From Acidobacteria bacterium 13_2_20CM_2_57_6 (lineage in GTDB: Bacteria > Acidobacteriota > Terriglobia > Acidiferrales > UBA7541): a DNA stretch of 64,000 nt. Below the pieces are notes generated by a model. It searched no databases, was not told the DNA's origin, and saw only the letters and a program-made list of their open reading frames with translations. Positions 1 through 8,514 of this stretch are shown piece after piece. Position 1 is the stretch's first letter. Each line of letters opens with the position of its first letter. Both the position numbers and the translations under genes were made by a program. The DNA is taken from the NCBI GenBank assembly GCA_001917435.1, contig MNEA01000021.1:1-64000 (forward strand), in the 5' to 3' direction.

Positions 1-338
1 ACCTCGTTCTTGCCAGATGCGCCTTTGCAGCCGCTCCACTGCTTTAGCTCTATGATGACTGCGTTAGGTGCTTTTTTGCTGTCGTACCCGGTCACAAGGC
101 AGTCAAGCCGCTTGGAGGTGAGTGGGAGTTGAAGTTCCAGCAAAACGCCATGATCGAGCAAGCTTGCTGTTTGAAAAACTTGTGAGACGGCGCGGAGAGA
201 ATTGTTCCAGGAATTCACCTCAGAAACTGGTGGCTGATACCGAAATTCAAGGAAGAAGGCATCTTTTAGCTTCGTGGCAATGCGGTTGTAAGTTGAGTCT
301 TCGATAAGGGATTTTGTGGTGCCGGAATAGAGGCGCAT
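1..338 (-). CDS. DUF2075-type protein, N-terminal part (cut by left edge)
   Basis: Reading the minus strand from ATG at 338 gives 112 codons without a stop to the window edge. The product starts MRLYSGTTKSLIEDSTYNRI, then has NSWNNSLRAVSQVFQ, LLELQLPLTSKRLDC and NAVIIELKQW. Order and wording match the conserved N-terminus of DUF2075 proteins, in which a nuclease-like beta-core carrying the ELKQW motif precedes a P-loop helicase/ATPase domain; that domain would lie outside the window. The start codon is preceded by GGGAAC about 3 bases away, a weak ribosome binding site. Family recognition is from memory of the N-terminal pattern. DUF2075 proteins often occur in accessory or defence regions, but nothing else here says so. 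Confidence 0.65.
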   Translation of the reverse strand, partial: MRLYSGTTKSLIEDSTYNRIATKLKDAFFLEFRYQPPVSEVNSWNNSLRAVSQVFQTASLLDHGVLLELQLPLTSKRLDCLVTGYDSKKAPNAVIIELKQWSGCKGASGKNE

Positions 339-589
339 GCGTTCCCAATTATCACATCAGATGCTTCGATTTAAACTATCCAAGTCGAACGGCTTGGGGA
401 ATTCGGTAGTGTCCTAATTTCAAAGACACTACCGGGAATTCCCAACTGTTGACACCCGTACGTAGGCTTCCTAGACTTTCAGCTGGAACGGAATTAAGGA
501 GGCGCGCAAGTCGGTGAGCCTATCGCTCGGGTATTATGGCGAAGTAACTCTCAGGTGATGAGGCGGCGAACCGGCGAGCTATCGTTAAC
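339..589. other. Intergenic region with one perfect hairpin
   Basis: No convincing gene. It contains the inverted repeat at 404-434 between the divergently pointing ends of the DUF2075-type gene and the downstream end of the TIG lipoprotein gene. A short plus-strand open frame at 122-307 is the antisense shadow of the edge gene. Confidence 0.5.
404..434. repeat. Perfect 10-bp inverted repeat
   Basis: Arms CGGTAGTGTC (404-413) and GACACTACCG (425-434) are exact reverse complements with an 11-base loop. AATTC/GAATT pairs flank them, with a 2-base bulge. There is no T-run, so it is not a normal intrinsic terminator. It could be the end of a small mobile or repeat element, or a bidirectional transcription barrier. 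Confidence 0.6.
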
Positions 590-3500
590 CTACATAATTA
601 GCAGACCGCTCTGTAAGAGATAAGTTTCACCACTCGGGTTGGTGAGGAGGATATCAACGGGGCCGGAACCGAGAGTTGGTACTCTCATGGTCAGAGTCTG
701 TTCGTCCACGAAAGTAACAGCCGCCGCCTGACCGCCGATTTGAGCCGTAGTACCAGTGGTGAATCCACTCCCACGAACTTGGATCTGCCCACCGGGTGTC
801 GCTTGCGCTACGCTGATGGACCCTATCGAGAGCGGCGCAGCGCCAAGGTCGACGACAGCTAGGCCCTTGTTGGTCAGAAGGAAAACCCGCCGTCCGCTCG
901 AGTCGATTGCCATGGGTACAGCGGTATTGGAAATCGTTTCCTGCAGCGAGAAGCGCATGCGCAAAACTCCGTGCTGCACGTCAACGATGTCGAAGACATT
1001 AGGATAAGGGAGATAATAGAGGCTGCCGGAGTCGTTTAGCTTCGGTTCCTGAAGCAGGAAAAAGTTAGAAGAGACATCCTGTGAGTAGGCGCCATAGTAG
1101 ATGTCCGGCCGCGCCATGCGGCCGATATTGTGTGCCGCCGAATCGATAAATACCCATTGAGATGCGGCTACGTTACCATCGCCCGAAATCGCGGCACCGT
1201 AGAGCTGATAAGTATCCAAGCCAGACAGTGTTTTCTGCAAAGCATCGTAGATGCAAAACCCGCCACCGCCGAGTGCCACTTTGCTACCGTCACGCGTCGC
1301 GGAAAGATAACCACCGCCAAAGTTTGGACAAGTCTGCGAAGAGGGCTCGAGAACGGCTGTCCGGGCCGTAAGATCTACTTGATAGACGGGACCTCCGGGC
1401 CCACATCCAATGTTTGGGATACCACCAATCGAGACGAAGGCCTGGTTCCCGATAAGGGATGCCACATAGAGTGGGCCCCGGGTGCAACGTGGATCGGCTG
1501 TATTGACAGGGCAATTGGAATCACGTAGCTGTTCGAGGGTGTGTCGGGATTGATCGCTCCAAGGGAACCATCGAGAAGATCCGTGGCTAGCAGGAGCGAA
1601 CCATCAAGCGAAAGCGCCAACCCAGCAAATTGTTTCGAAGCCCCTTGTGCGGGGGGAGTGATCGGAGTGAGGAACTGATTTGAGACCAGCGAGAAAACGT
1701 CTATGTGGTCTCCGGCCGAGAGGTAAAGTTGGTTGCGCCCCGCATCAAATAACACTGCTGTAAAAGAGTCCGCAGATGGATAGTCTTTAACACTCGCTGC
1801 GTAGAACAGTGATTTTGGAAGCGTCGAGGTGCCATCTGGAGTTTGGACATGGATGTCTGCCCATCCTGGAGTTCCAGGGGGTACGTCGAACTTTAGAAAG
1901 GTCGATGGAAACGGAGAACCCGTAAAGGGCAAATACTGCGTCTTCGTCGTAGTGATCGAGGCAGGTGCGCCGCCCACCGACAATGTGCCGCCACTGCCAT
2001 CGAGAGGCATGCCAAAACCTGCAATTTGGCCGGGTGTCCCACCATCTGGCGAAGCGCCCGAGAGCACGTTGTACTGGACATATGGGCCGTAGGAAAAGAA
2101 GTTGGGGTCAAACACCTCGATGCCATCCGGAAAAAGCATCTTAATGCTGACGGGGCCCGGAGTGGTGCTGGGTGGCGAAGTGATTGTCAGTGTGTTCGAC
2201 GAGTCGACATGAGCGGAGCCGCGGTTCGCACCATACCAAACATCTGGAGTTAATGAGAAAGCGTTGCCGAATCCCCCAGAAGTTGTGCCGCCAACCGCTG
2301 GCCCGGAGTATGGTGACATGTGCTGCAGAAACGTAGGGCTCCCTGGCTCGTTGGTCACAAAGTTCTGGAAGAAGGTAGAGTCGTCGAATGCAATTCCGTA
2401 ATCTTCGATACCGAGTACCATCCCAGTGTCATCCACTGCGAAAGGTTCGGGCATATAAAAGGGAGGACTCAGCTCCGTCATCACAGGAATCAGGGGCATC
2501 GCTGGGGCGATGCCGATACTTTTCAGCGAATTCGAGTCAACGGTGTAGATGACTGGCGTAGAGAAAGGCATACAGACTTCGAAGAGATAGGCAGTAGTGG
2601 GGCTAAAAGTCATCCCGCCGCTGAAGAGAGCACCAGGGAAGCCACCCCCGGGGAGTGGTCCTATTGGAGCTAGGTTTCCGTTGAGCATATTAAGGCCTGA
2701 CGCGTCGTAGACAGCGATGCGAGAGGCGTCGAAGTTAACTGCGGCTTCGAGTGCGTAGCCGCCGAGTTGCACGACGCCGCTGATTGTTTTCGATGGCACA
2801 TCGTAGAAGAATGAGTTTCCGCTGGAGTTGTCGGCGATCGAATAGACACGCTGGCCATTGCCGGAACGCAAAATAATTCCAGGAGGAGCGCTTGCACTGG
2901 GTGGCGTAAGAGTGGTTAAGGAATTCGATGTGGGATCCCAGAACGCAAGATAGACCGATCCGTCACCAACCGCATGTGAGAAATTCAATAAAACCCTGCC
3001 GTCCGACAGGGCGTAGAGCTGCCTTCCCTCCCAAGCCTGCGAGCCAAGCGTGATGCCAGAATAAACGGGAAGAAGGTGGCGCTTCACGCCGAAGCTAACT
3101 GGGTCGATCTCGAAGATCTGCTGTGATCCGGTGGCTATCCAGACTCGAGAATTGTCGACTGCCATATCCATGCCGTGAGGATCGGGTATCGGAATGGTCT
3201 TGATGACGGCGTGGGTCGTCGCTGAAATAACATCAATGCGGTTCCAGGAATTGTTGCTCGAGAAGATCAATTTATGTGTGCGATCGTACACCGCAGCATA
3301 GGGCGTAGCTTCGGTAGAGAGATAATCCGTACGATTCTCCGGCAAACTGCCAGTCTTCGGCGAAATATCAGCAAGGAAAGTAATGCTGGACGCTGGTACG
3401 GGAGCTAGCGGCATACCACTAAGAGTCACCTCTGCATTTTGGGCCGCAGCCGCGGTGGAAGCCGCCGTGATCGTCACTGTTCCCGACTGTCCCGGCAGGA

Positions 3501-4116
3501 TCGTGCTTGGGTTGAAGGTGGCTGTAGTGCCGGGTGGGAGTCCACTAATACTCAACGCCACCAAGTACGTGGGAGGGGAAGTTGCATTAAATCCTGTAGA
3601 GAATTGATAGGCCCCCGAGCCTCCGATCGGGACCTGCACTTCAGAAAACAACGGTGAGACAAAATAGAAGGCGGGCAACGGCGTCGTCTGCACGGTGACC
3701 GGTATCGATACGGACGTTGTTGTAGAACCAGCTTGGCCGCTCAGAGTGAGCGTGTACTGACCTGATGCTATGCTTGCCGAAGCTTGAAGCGTGATGGATG
3801 CTCCAGTGGCGGGGACACTGAGGGGGAATGTGGTTGTTGTGGTCAACCCCGCAGGCAAGTTGTTCAAAGTCACTGTTGGCGTAGCTGAGATGTTGGATCC
3901 CTGAGCGGTGACATCTACTACGAGGCTGCTGTTCGGCAAAAGAATTATCGCGGTGGGCGTCACGGTGAGTGAAAGGGAGGCTGGCGTGGGTGCGGGTGCG
4001 GGAGTGTTCGATGAACTTCCTCCTCCGCACGAAACTGCCGTCCAGGGTAGAGACAACAACAATAGCACTCGAATGAGGCCTATGAACTGAGGTGAGGGCT
4101 GCCACACATTAGGCAC
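590..4116 (-). pseudogene. Secreted lipoprotein with Ig-like, beta-propeller and TIG domains, one frameshift
   Basis: Two overlapping minus-strand frames make one protein of about 1,170 residues. The first runs from the putative start at 4116 to about 1510, the second from about 1516 to 590. Just after the start is a hydrophobic stretch ending in TAVSC-GGGSSS, a lipoprotein signal with its lipobox Cys. Then come Thr/Ser-rich Ig-like repeats (about 3.3-4.05 kb), YVTN-like propeller segments such as DPHGMDMAVDNSRVWIA, and IPT/TIG-type domains, the last at the C-terminus (GQIQVRGSGFTTGTTAQIGG). The first frame goes out of register near 1509-1516 (GGGCAAT); shifting one base restores CPVNTADPRCTRGPLYVA followed by the second frame. 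The start is uncertain: a GTG at 4116 or 4107 fits, because residues encoded further upstream do not look coding. Probably surface exposed; ligand unknown. The shift may be a real mutation or an assembly error. Confidence 0.65.
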
Positions 4117-4254
4117 GATTCGTGGGAAATGGAGCACAGCGCACCATTGGGCTGAGCAAAAGAGAAGCCCTTGCAAAAGCAATACCAGGGCGTCCACAAA
4201 TAAATCGGCGGCTAATATATTACAATATTTCTGCGTCATCGAAAATGCTCGACC

Positions 4255-4267
4255 GGCTAAATCGGTT
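4255..4267 (-). promoter_or_regulatory. LacI-type operator-like site upstream of the TIG lipoprotein gene
   Basis: On the minus strand this reads AACCGATTTAGCC, identical over 13 bases to part of the palindromic operator before the LacI gene at 16675. It lies about 140 bases upstream of the proposed start at 4116. I infer that the same regulator may act here; the left half-site is less symmetric than in the 16.5 kb copy. Confidence 0.4.
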
Positions 4268-4681
4268 AAATACCCGTCAATAGACGATGGTCTCGCTAGG
4301 CCGGGAACAAAGAGGCAGACCCAACCCATTGTTGCCCCTGTTGCTGTAGGGTGCAGGCTGCAACCACCCGAGTGTGGTCGAGTGCCAAGGAGTGCTGACG
4401 CCATGCACACTGGTGCGTGGCACGGCTTCTCCGGCGTGAGGTAGAGCCGCGCAAATGACGAGGCCCTCGCAGAACCAGTCCAATAGTGAGTATGGTTCCC
4501 TCGAAGGGCTTGGCGCTTGCACCAATTCAGTTCCAAGCAGAAGTCCTTGCTTTCTCAGGGCGAGAACTCGCGCCTTGGAACAATTGCAGTACCCTTAGAA
4601 CATTCTTGGGGCAAAATCATCTGTCCGACGGCAATATTCAGGAGGCACCAGGTGTAAGGGCAAGTGAATCAACAAGGCTTG

Positions 4682-4728
4682 TGGAGCGGACGATGGGAAT
4701 CGAATCCACATCCGAAGTTTGGGAATCT
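4682..4728 (-). tRNA. tRNA-Gly(CCC) 3'-half remnant, possible attachment site
   Basis: The minus strand reads from an anticodon loop TTCCCAA, through a T-loop TTCGATT with mostly paired T-stem, to the acceptor strand CGTCCGC, discriminator T and an encoded CCA. No 5' half able to pair (GCGGACG) precedes it, and the anticodon stem has mismatches, so it is not an intact tRNA. A fragment that begins at the anticodon loop and runs to CCA is what tyrosine-recombinase elements duplicate when they integrate into a tRNA gene. No integrase is visible nearby. Confidence 0.55.
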
Positions 4729-4857
4729 ACTAATCCCTTTGTTGGTCGGTCAGCTGCGTTCATGCGGCCAAGGCGTCGGCGAAGGAGTAGCGAAAAGGCA
4801 CGGTCAAGATGGCAGTTTCGGTGCATTGCAGCCCCCCGCAACCATTTCGTGATCCGC

Positions 4858-4886
4858 AGGCCGGAATCCAGGATTCCGGCCTTTTT
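4858..4886 (+). terminator. Intrinsic terminator on the plus strand
   Basis: AGGCCGGAAT pairs perfectly with ATTCCGGCCT around a 5-base CCAGG loop and is followed by TTTTT. The T-run is on the plus strand, yet no plus-strand gene ends just upstream. The transcript it served may have been lost with the rearranged tRNA sequence to its left. Confidence 0.75.
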
Positions 4887-5165
4887 CGTGCAACCCCTGG
4901 CGGGCTAGCCATTTCGTCGCACACCGTCTCCAGGAAACCCTTCTCCGCTTATAGAATTAACCACCGCGTCCGCTCCCGCAAGACAGGAGAGGACGGAAAG
5001 ACTTGGCGCGAATATTTTCGATTGAACTTTTTGTTAGCTACGGCGGTGATTGTGAGCACAATCCAGCCCCGTGAAATATCGACGCTTGCTTAGGGTCAAT
5101 TGCTTTTGTCTTGCGCACCGGGGGAAGGAAATCCCCCCGGCGCGTAAGAAATGCCAGAGGGCGGA

Positions 5166-5507
5166 TTACAACAGCTTGATCGAACTTACTTTCAGCGTGT
5201 CGCCCTGCACGTCTCCGCTCACATCCACGCGCAGGTGATCTTTCTTGTCCGAAGCTTTCAGTGCCTCCGCAATCTTTGCGTTCCCCTCCGCGTCGAACTT
5301 CAGGAATTGTTTGTCCTTCGTCACGATGCCAAAGCCACTCGCCGCGCACTTTAGTGCGCAAGCCCGCGGGTGGGAGTCCGGGTCGGCGGCCACCTTCTTC
5401 GAACAGTTCACGTCCACCACCGGCACATCTTTATAGCTCTCTGCAGCACCAAACGCCGGCACCGCACAGAGCCAGGCTACTACTAGAAACGAAGCAAGTT
5501 TTCTCAT
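5166..5507 (-). CDS. Small secreted protein with three conserved-looking Cys
   Basis: 113 residues. A signal peptide (MRKLASFLVVAWLCAVPAFG, cleavage near AAES) points to export. The mature part has Cys35 and the pair Cys50-x3-Cys54 in NCSKK and RACALKCAAS, then a small beta-rich domain ending GDVQGDTLKVSSIKLL, which looks like an OB-like or metal/redox-binding fold. I do not know a named family. It lies 65 bases downstream of the DoxX gene on the same strand and probably shares its ECF-type promoter. A periplasmic stress or metal-related role is inference from that context. Confidence 0.75.
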   Translation of the reverse strand: MRKLASFLVVAWLCAVPAFGAAESYKDVPVVDVNCSKKVAADPDSHPRACALKCAASGFGIVTKDKQFLKFDAEGNAKIAEALKASDKKDHLRVDVSGDVQGDTLKVSSIKLL

Positions 5508-5572
5508 CGTATCCTCCGATTCAGTTTTTTGGTCTTACCGAGTGTAGACTGCTTTTGACCTTAGTGCCCTGC

Positions 5573-5974
5573 TTACTCCCCTTTTGTGCGGGTTTGTTCA
5601 CGCACCGCCGCCAGTTGCGACAGCGCAAACGCACCAATCGCAATCTCGACGTCCCGCATGGCCAGGTCATAGAACATGCCGGTTGTCAGCAGGTTCACCG
5701 CAATGCCGACCAACCAGAGCATAACGATGTAACTTCCGAGTTTTGTCCACCGGCTCAGAACAATCAGCCCGGCTAGAATTTCCACAACACCAACGCCGCG
5801 CATGAAGGTTGTCGTGCTGACCGGCACAATTTTTGTCGCGATGGGGCTGAGGTACATCCCCCAGTCCGTCAACTTATTGAAGAATTTGTCGATGCCTGTG
5901 ATGATGGGCCCCATGCCAAGGCCGATTCTCAGCGCCCACCAGCCGGCATTGAGACGGCCATCGAAGTCTGTCAT
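5573..5974 (-). CDS. DoxX-family membrane protein
   Basis: 133 residues with about four hydrophobic segments (roughly 10-28, 58-75, 78-98, 104-122), the usual size and layout of DoxX/SURF4-like proteins. The start WWALRIGLGMGPIITGIDKFF and the central VGVVEILAGLIVL are typical. DoxX proteins sit in the inner membrane and are linked to redox or oxidative-stress functions; the exact reaction is not settled. GGTAGGAA precedes the ATG. The gene is divergent from the ECF sigma gene at 6150, and both have the same promoter motif at the same spacing, so it is probably a direct target of that sigma factor. Confidence 0.85.
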   Translation of the reverse strand: MTDFDGRLNAGWWALRIGLGMGPIITGIDKFFNKLTDWGMYLSPIATKIVPVSTTTFMRGVGVVEILAGLIVLSRWTKLGSYIVMLWLVGIAVNLLTTGMFYDLAMRDVEIAIGAFALSQLAAVREQTRTKGE

Positions 5975-5992
5975 TTCCTACCCCCACTTAGA

Positions 5993-6019
5993 AGAGCGGC
6001 GAGGGCCCGAATGGTTACA
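5993..6019 (-). promoter_or_regulatory. ECF-sigma-type promoter for the DoxX unit
   Basis: On the minus strand TGTAACC (6019-6013) is followed after 14 bases by CGCTCT (5998-5993), and ATTC follows the first element directly. The identical elements and spacing occur on the plus strand before the sigma gene. The AAC-containing -35 and C-rich -10 resemble ECF promoters. DoxX starts about 19 bases downstream. Confidence 0.6.
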
Positions 6020-6107
6020 GTCATTTCGCGGCCTGAAGTCCTCGGGAATCGATTCCTGGCAAGCCAGGGATCATTGACCACGAGCGCTTTGACTCTAGCA
6101 AGACCCC

Positions 6108-6134
6108 TGTAACCATTCTTCTCCTCCGCGCTCT
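6108..6134 (+). promoter_or_regulatory. ECF-sigma-type promoter, probable autoregulation
   Basis: TGTAACC (6108-6114), 14 bases, then CGCTCT (6129-6134), matching the minus-strand copy at 5993-6019 and sharing the 11-mer TGTAACCATTC. The sigma start codon at 6150 is only about 16 bases beyond the -10, so the transcript would have a very short leader, or the true start codon lies a little downstream. Confidence 0.6.
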
Positions 6135-6149
6135 ATACTTTAGAGAGCC

Positions 6150-6854
6150 ATGGATACCATTGGAATTCTCGAGAAGGCCAAGTTGGAAGGCTGGACCGAC
6201 GAGGAAGTCATCGAGCGGGTGAAAGCCGGCGACACCGCTCTATATGAGATTGTCATGCGCCGCTACAACCAGCGGCTTTATCGTGTCGCCCGCGCAATTC
6301 TGCACGATGATGCCGAGGCGGAAGACGTGATGCAGGATGCATACGTCCGGGCTTATCAGCACCTTAGCCAGTTTGCCGGACGCGCACCGTTTTCCGCCTG
6401 GTTGACGCGCATTGCGGTCAACGAAGCGCTGGCCCGGCTCCGCTCGCGCAGCCGGACCGGGCAATTAGAAGAAGCAGAGCAAGAGGGAGAATTTTTTATG
6501 ACCATGGCTGAAACTTCGCCGGATCCGGAGCAAGGTGCATCCCGGGCCGAGCTTGGTCACCTCCTGGAAGAGGCCGTGCTTGGCCTTCCGCAGCAGTTCC
6601 GCGCCGTGGTCATACTGCGCGACGTCGAAGAATTGACCACTTCAGAGACCGCCGTGGCGCTCGACCTCTCTGAGGAAAACGTGAAAGTCCGCCTCCATCG
6701 AGGCCACGCCTTGTTGCGCGGCTGGCTGTTTAACCGGGTCGGGGCCGAGGCAAAAAATGCTTTTCCATTCATGGGCGTCCGCTGCGATCGTGTTGTTCAC
6801 AGCGTACTTCTGCGACTTGCAAATTTAAGCAGCGATAAGCCCCAAATACACTGA
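6150..6854 (+). CDS. ECF RNA polymerase sigma factor (RpoE-like)
   Basis: 234 residues. Region 2 spans about 24-100, with YNQRLYRVARAIL, the DAEAEDVMQDAYVRAYQHL core-binding/-10 segment and SAWLTRIAVNEALARLR. Region 4 lies at about 145-190 (LPQQFRAVVILRDVEELTTSETAVALDLSEENVKVRLHRG), the helix-turn-helix for the -35. A C-terminal tail of about 40 residues follows, which is not typical. No anti-sigma gene follows, so control may lie elsewhere. A matching promoter motif in front suggests autoregulation and control of the divergent DoxX gene. Confidence 0.92.
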   Translation: MDTIGILEKAKLEGWTDEEVIERVKAGDTALYEIVMRRYNQRLYRVARAILHDDAEAEDVMQDAYVRAYQHLSQFAGRAPFSAWLTRIAVNEALARLRSRSRTGQLEEAEQEGEFFMTMAETSPDPEQGASRAELGHLLEEAVLGLPQQFRAVVILRDVEELTTSETAVALDLSEENVKVRLHRGHALLRGWLFNRVGAEAKNAFPFMGVRCDRVVHSVLLRLANLSSDKPQIH

Positions 6855-6999
6855 CGGTTCTCCCGCTGAGTAACCAGAATCCGACGCAGTCGATCGGCAA
6901 GTCGAAACGCTATCTGATTTTTGCCTTGCTCTATAACGCGGTGACCCATGTTCGGCCGCACACCGAAGGGTCACACCAACAAGCCTGAGTCCGCGGTGC

Positions 7000-7028
7000 G
7001 GGGCACGTCAATGCCGTGCCCCTTCTCT
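7000..7028 (+). terminator. Probable terminator after the sigma gene
   Basis: GGGGCACG (7000-7007) pairs exactly with CGTGCCCC (7015-7022) around a 7-base loop, followed by the interrupted T-run TTCTCTT. It sits about 145 bases beyond the sigma stop codon and before the tonB-like gene. The T-run is weak. Confidence 0.45.
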
Positions 7029-7100
7029 TGTCCAATTGCTTTTCTTTTCCGGACATCGCATAAACCCAGTTTTGCATCTTACTAAGTGAAGGTGAATGAG

Positions 7101-7961
7101 ATGCGTGGTCATCGATCTCCAGTCACCGACGAAGAAGAGCTGCACCTAAGTGCAAATCTCAGCAACTCCTCACCGTCGAATTCTCAACCCTTTCCCAAAA
7201 CGCCAAAGCCATCAGCAAATCTTGCCGCTAGCTTGCTGAGCAATAGTGGTATGAAACCTCCCAGTCGAACATGGAAGGTTTTGCTCTCCTTTCTCGGACA
7301 TAGCGTTGCTTTGACAATCATTATCCTCATTCCTTTGCTATACAGCCACTCGATGGATCTCTCGCAATTCCGAAACACCTTCCTCGTGGCTCCGCCCCCA
7401 CCGCCTCCTCCGTCTGCACCTCGCATAGTGCCAAGCCATCCCGCTTTCCATCTGCGAGAGGCAGAGCTCTATCAACCTCGAGTAATTCCGAGGCAGATTG
7501 CCCAGATCAAAGATGAGCCTCCGCCCTCACAGCCCGCTTTTTCCTGCGTGTCAGGTGGGGTACCTGGTGGAGTACCGGGCGGACAATTGCGTGGTGTCTT
7601 GGGAGGAATTCTAGGCCCTGGAAGCCGCCAACTTGTTCCCCCGCCTCCGCCGAAGCTAATACCCCGCCACGGACCATATCGTGTTGGAGGAAAAGTCCAG
7701 GCGCCCCGCCTTCTACGGCAAGTCCAACCCATTTATCCAATCCTGGCCAAGGTAGCCAGAGTTTCTGGAAAGGTGGCAATCGATTCTGTGATCGACGAGC
7801 AAGGCAACGTCACGCAAATGAAAGTTGTTTCTGGAAATCCCCTTCTGGTGACTGCCGCCCTCAACGCTGTAGAGCAGTGGAAGTACCAGCCCACGCTTCT
7901 CAATGGGCAGCCCATTGCGGTTGATATGGAAGTGACCGTAACCTTTAAACTCGGAGTTTGA
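7101..7961 (+). CDS. TonB-type energy transducer
   Basis: 286 residues from ATG 7101, which has AAGGTG six bases upstream; an in-frame GTG at 7086 is possible. After about 55 soluble N-terminal residues there is one membrane span (LLSFLGHSVALTIIILIPLLY). A periplasmic linker with a run of seven prolines and a Gly-rich GGVPGGVPGG stretch follows, then a C-terminal TonB domain (QPIYPILAKVARVSGKVAIDSVIDE to the end). TonB couples the inner-membrane proton gradient to outer-membrane receptors. The longer cytoplasmic tail before the span is common in acidobacterial versions. No ExbB/ExbD lie nearby. It could serve the receptor encoded 550 bases downstream. Confidence 0.9.
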   Translation: MRGHRSPVTDEEELHLSANLSNSSPSNSQPFPKTPKPSANLAASLLSNSGMKPPSRTWKVLLSFLGHSVALTIIILIPLLYSHSMDLSQFRNTFLVAPPPPPPPSAPRIVPSHPAFHLREAELYQPRVIPRQIAQIKDEPPPSQPAFSCVSGGVPGGVPGGQLRGVLGGILGPGSRQLVPPPPPKLIPRHGPYRVGGKVQAPRLLRQVQPIYPILAKVARVSGKVAIDSVIDEQGNVTQMKVVSGNPLLVTAALNAVEQWKYQPTLLNGQPIAVDMEVTVTFKLGV

Positions 7962-8406
7962 ATCTCGTCAATCGGATCGGTTCTCTGTTGCCGTTGGCGG
8001 TTGGATCATCCGCCAGGGATGCAGCCAAAGCCGTTGTAGCGATCAAGGGCCCAAACGAGCTCTCTTGAAAGTGAGTGCTTGTTATGTTCCAGCATCCAAC
8101 TAGCGTCCACGATCCAAGGTTTCGGTGCGGTTTTTGGGGTCTCCGAACTGTAAGGGCAATTGAGTCATCCAAGACTTAGGGTTTGATCGTTAAACTCATA
8201 ACCAGAAGGTCGTCAGTTCAATTCTGCCCCCCGCAAGCATGGGCGCTGCAAGGAAAATCTTGTAAGCACCCTCCTCATTATTTTACGAGTTGAGCTTCTG
8301 CACGCGGCACTCGGCGTCCCGAACCATTAGTCCCGTCAATTTATTCCGGAAACCCAGCCTCGGGGAGGATTGAAATCAATTGAAATCAATACCAAATCAA
8401 TACTGC
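7962..8406. other. Intergenic region before the receptor gene
   Basis: No protein gene seen. It carries the tRNA-Met 3'-half remnant at 8195-8236 and, just before the receptor promoter, short AAATCAAT direct repeats near 8370-8402. Confidence 0.5.
8195..8236 (+). tRNA. tRNA-Met(CAT) 3'-half remnant, possible attachment site
   Basis: The sequence starts with the anticodon loop CTCATAA (CAT at 8197-8199) and continues with CCAGA and AGG. The T-arm is GTCAG-TTCAATT-CTGCC with one mismatch, and the acceptor strand CCCCGCA plus A follows, ending in GCA rather than CCA. Upstream bases cannot form the 5' half: neither a TGCGGGG acceptor strand nor a TCTGG anticodon stem is present. Like the Gly remnant at 4.7 kb it begins exactly at the anticodon loop, the usual crossover point of tRNA-targeting integrases. 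Confidence 0.55.
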
Positions 8407-8435
8407 TTGACATTTGAAAACACGATGTTTAGACT
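8407..8435 (+). promoter_or_regulatory. Sigma-70-type promoter of the TonB-dependent receptor
   Basis: TTGACA (8407-8412), a 17-base spacer and TAGACT (8430-8435). The predicted start is near 8442, leaving a leader of about 70 bases. The architecture matches the promoter of the receptor at 63484. Confidence 0.65.
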
Positions 8436-8449
8436 CCGCGGCAATGGTA

Positions 8450-8464
8450 GTGAAACGATTTAGC
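8450..8464 (+). promoter_or_regulatory. LacI-type operator candidate downstream of the receptor promoter
   Basis: GTGAAACGATTTAGC, centred on CG at 8456-8457. Its right half CGATTTAGC equals the half-site of the palindrome before the LacI gene at 16675. It lies about 25 bases past the -10, a position where a repressor would block transcription. Confidence 0.5.
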
Positions 8465-8514
8465 TGAGGGTGCTAGGCCATTTGGCAAGTTTTCTTGGGG
8501 TGAAGGAGCGACTC

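Larger units (their letters stand above)
4117..5165. other. Long intergenic region with operator-like site, tRNA remnant and terminator
   Basis: About 1 kb without a supported protein gene. It holds a LacI-type operator-like site (4255-4267), a tRNA-Gly 3'-half remnant (4682-4728) and a strong intrinsic terminator (4858-4886). Short plus-strand frames here include one encoding SGRWESNPHP, the typical nonsense translation of a tRNA 3' half, so they were not called as genes. Confidence 0.6.

Noticed and set aside
4763-4844. Possible intact plus-strand tRNA ending GCAACCA
   Set aside because: Only five acceptor pairs (TGCGG/CCGCA) form; D-arm, anticodon arm and a normal T-loop are missing.
4664-4852. 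Plus-strand open frame encoding SGRWESNPHP
   Set aside because: This peptide is the known false translation of tRNA 3' halves and coincides with the tRNA-Gly remnant.
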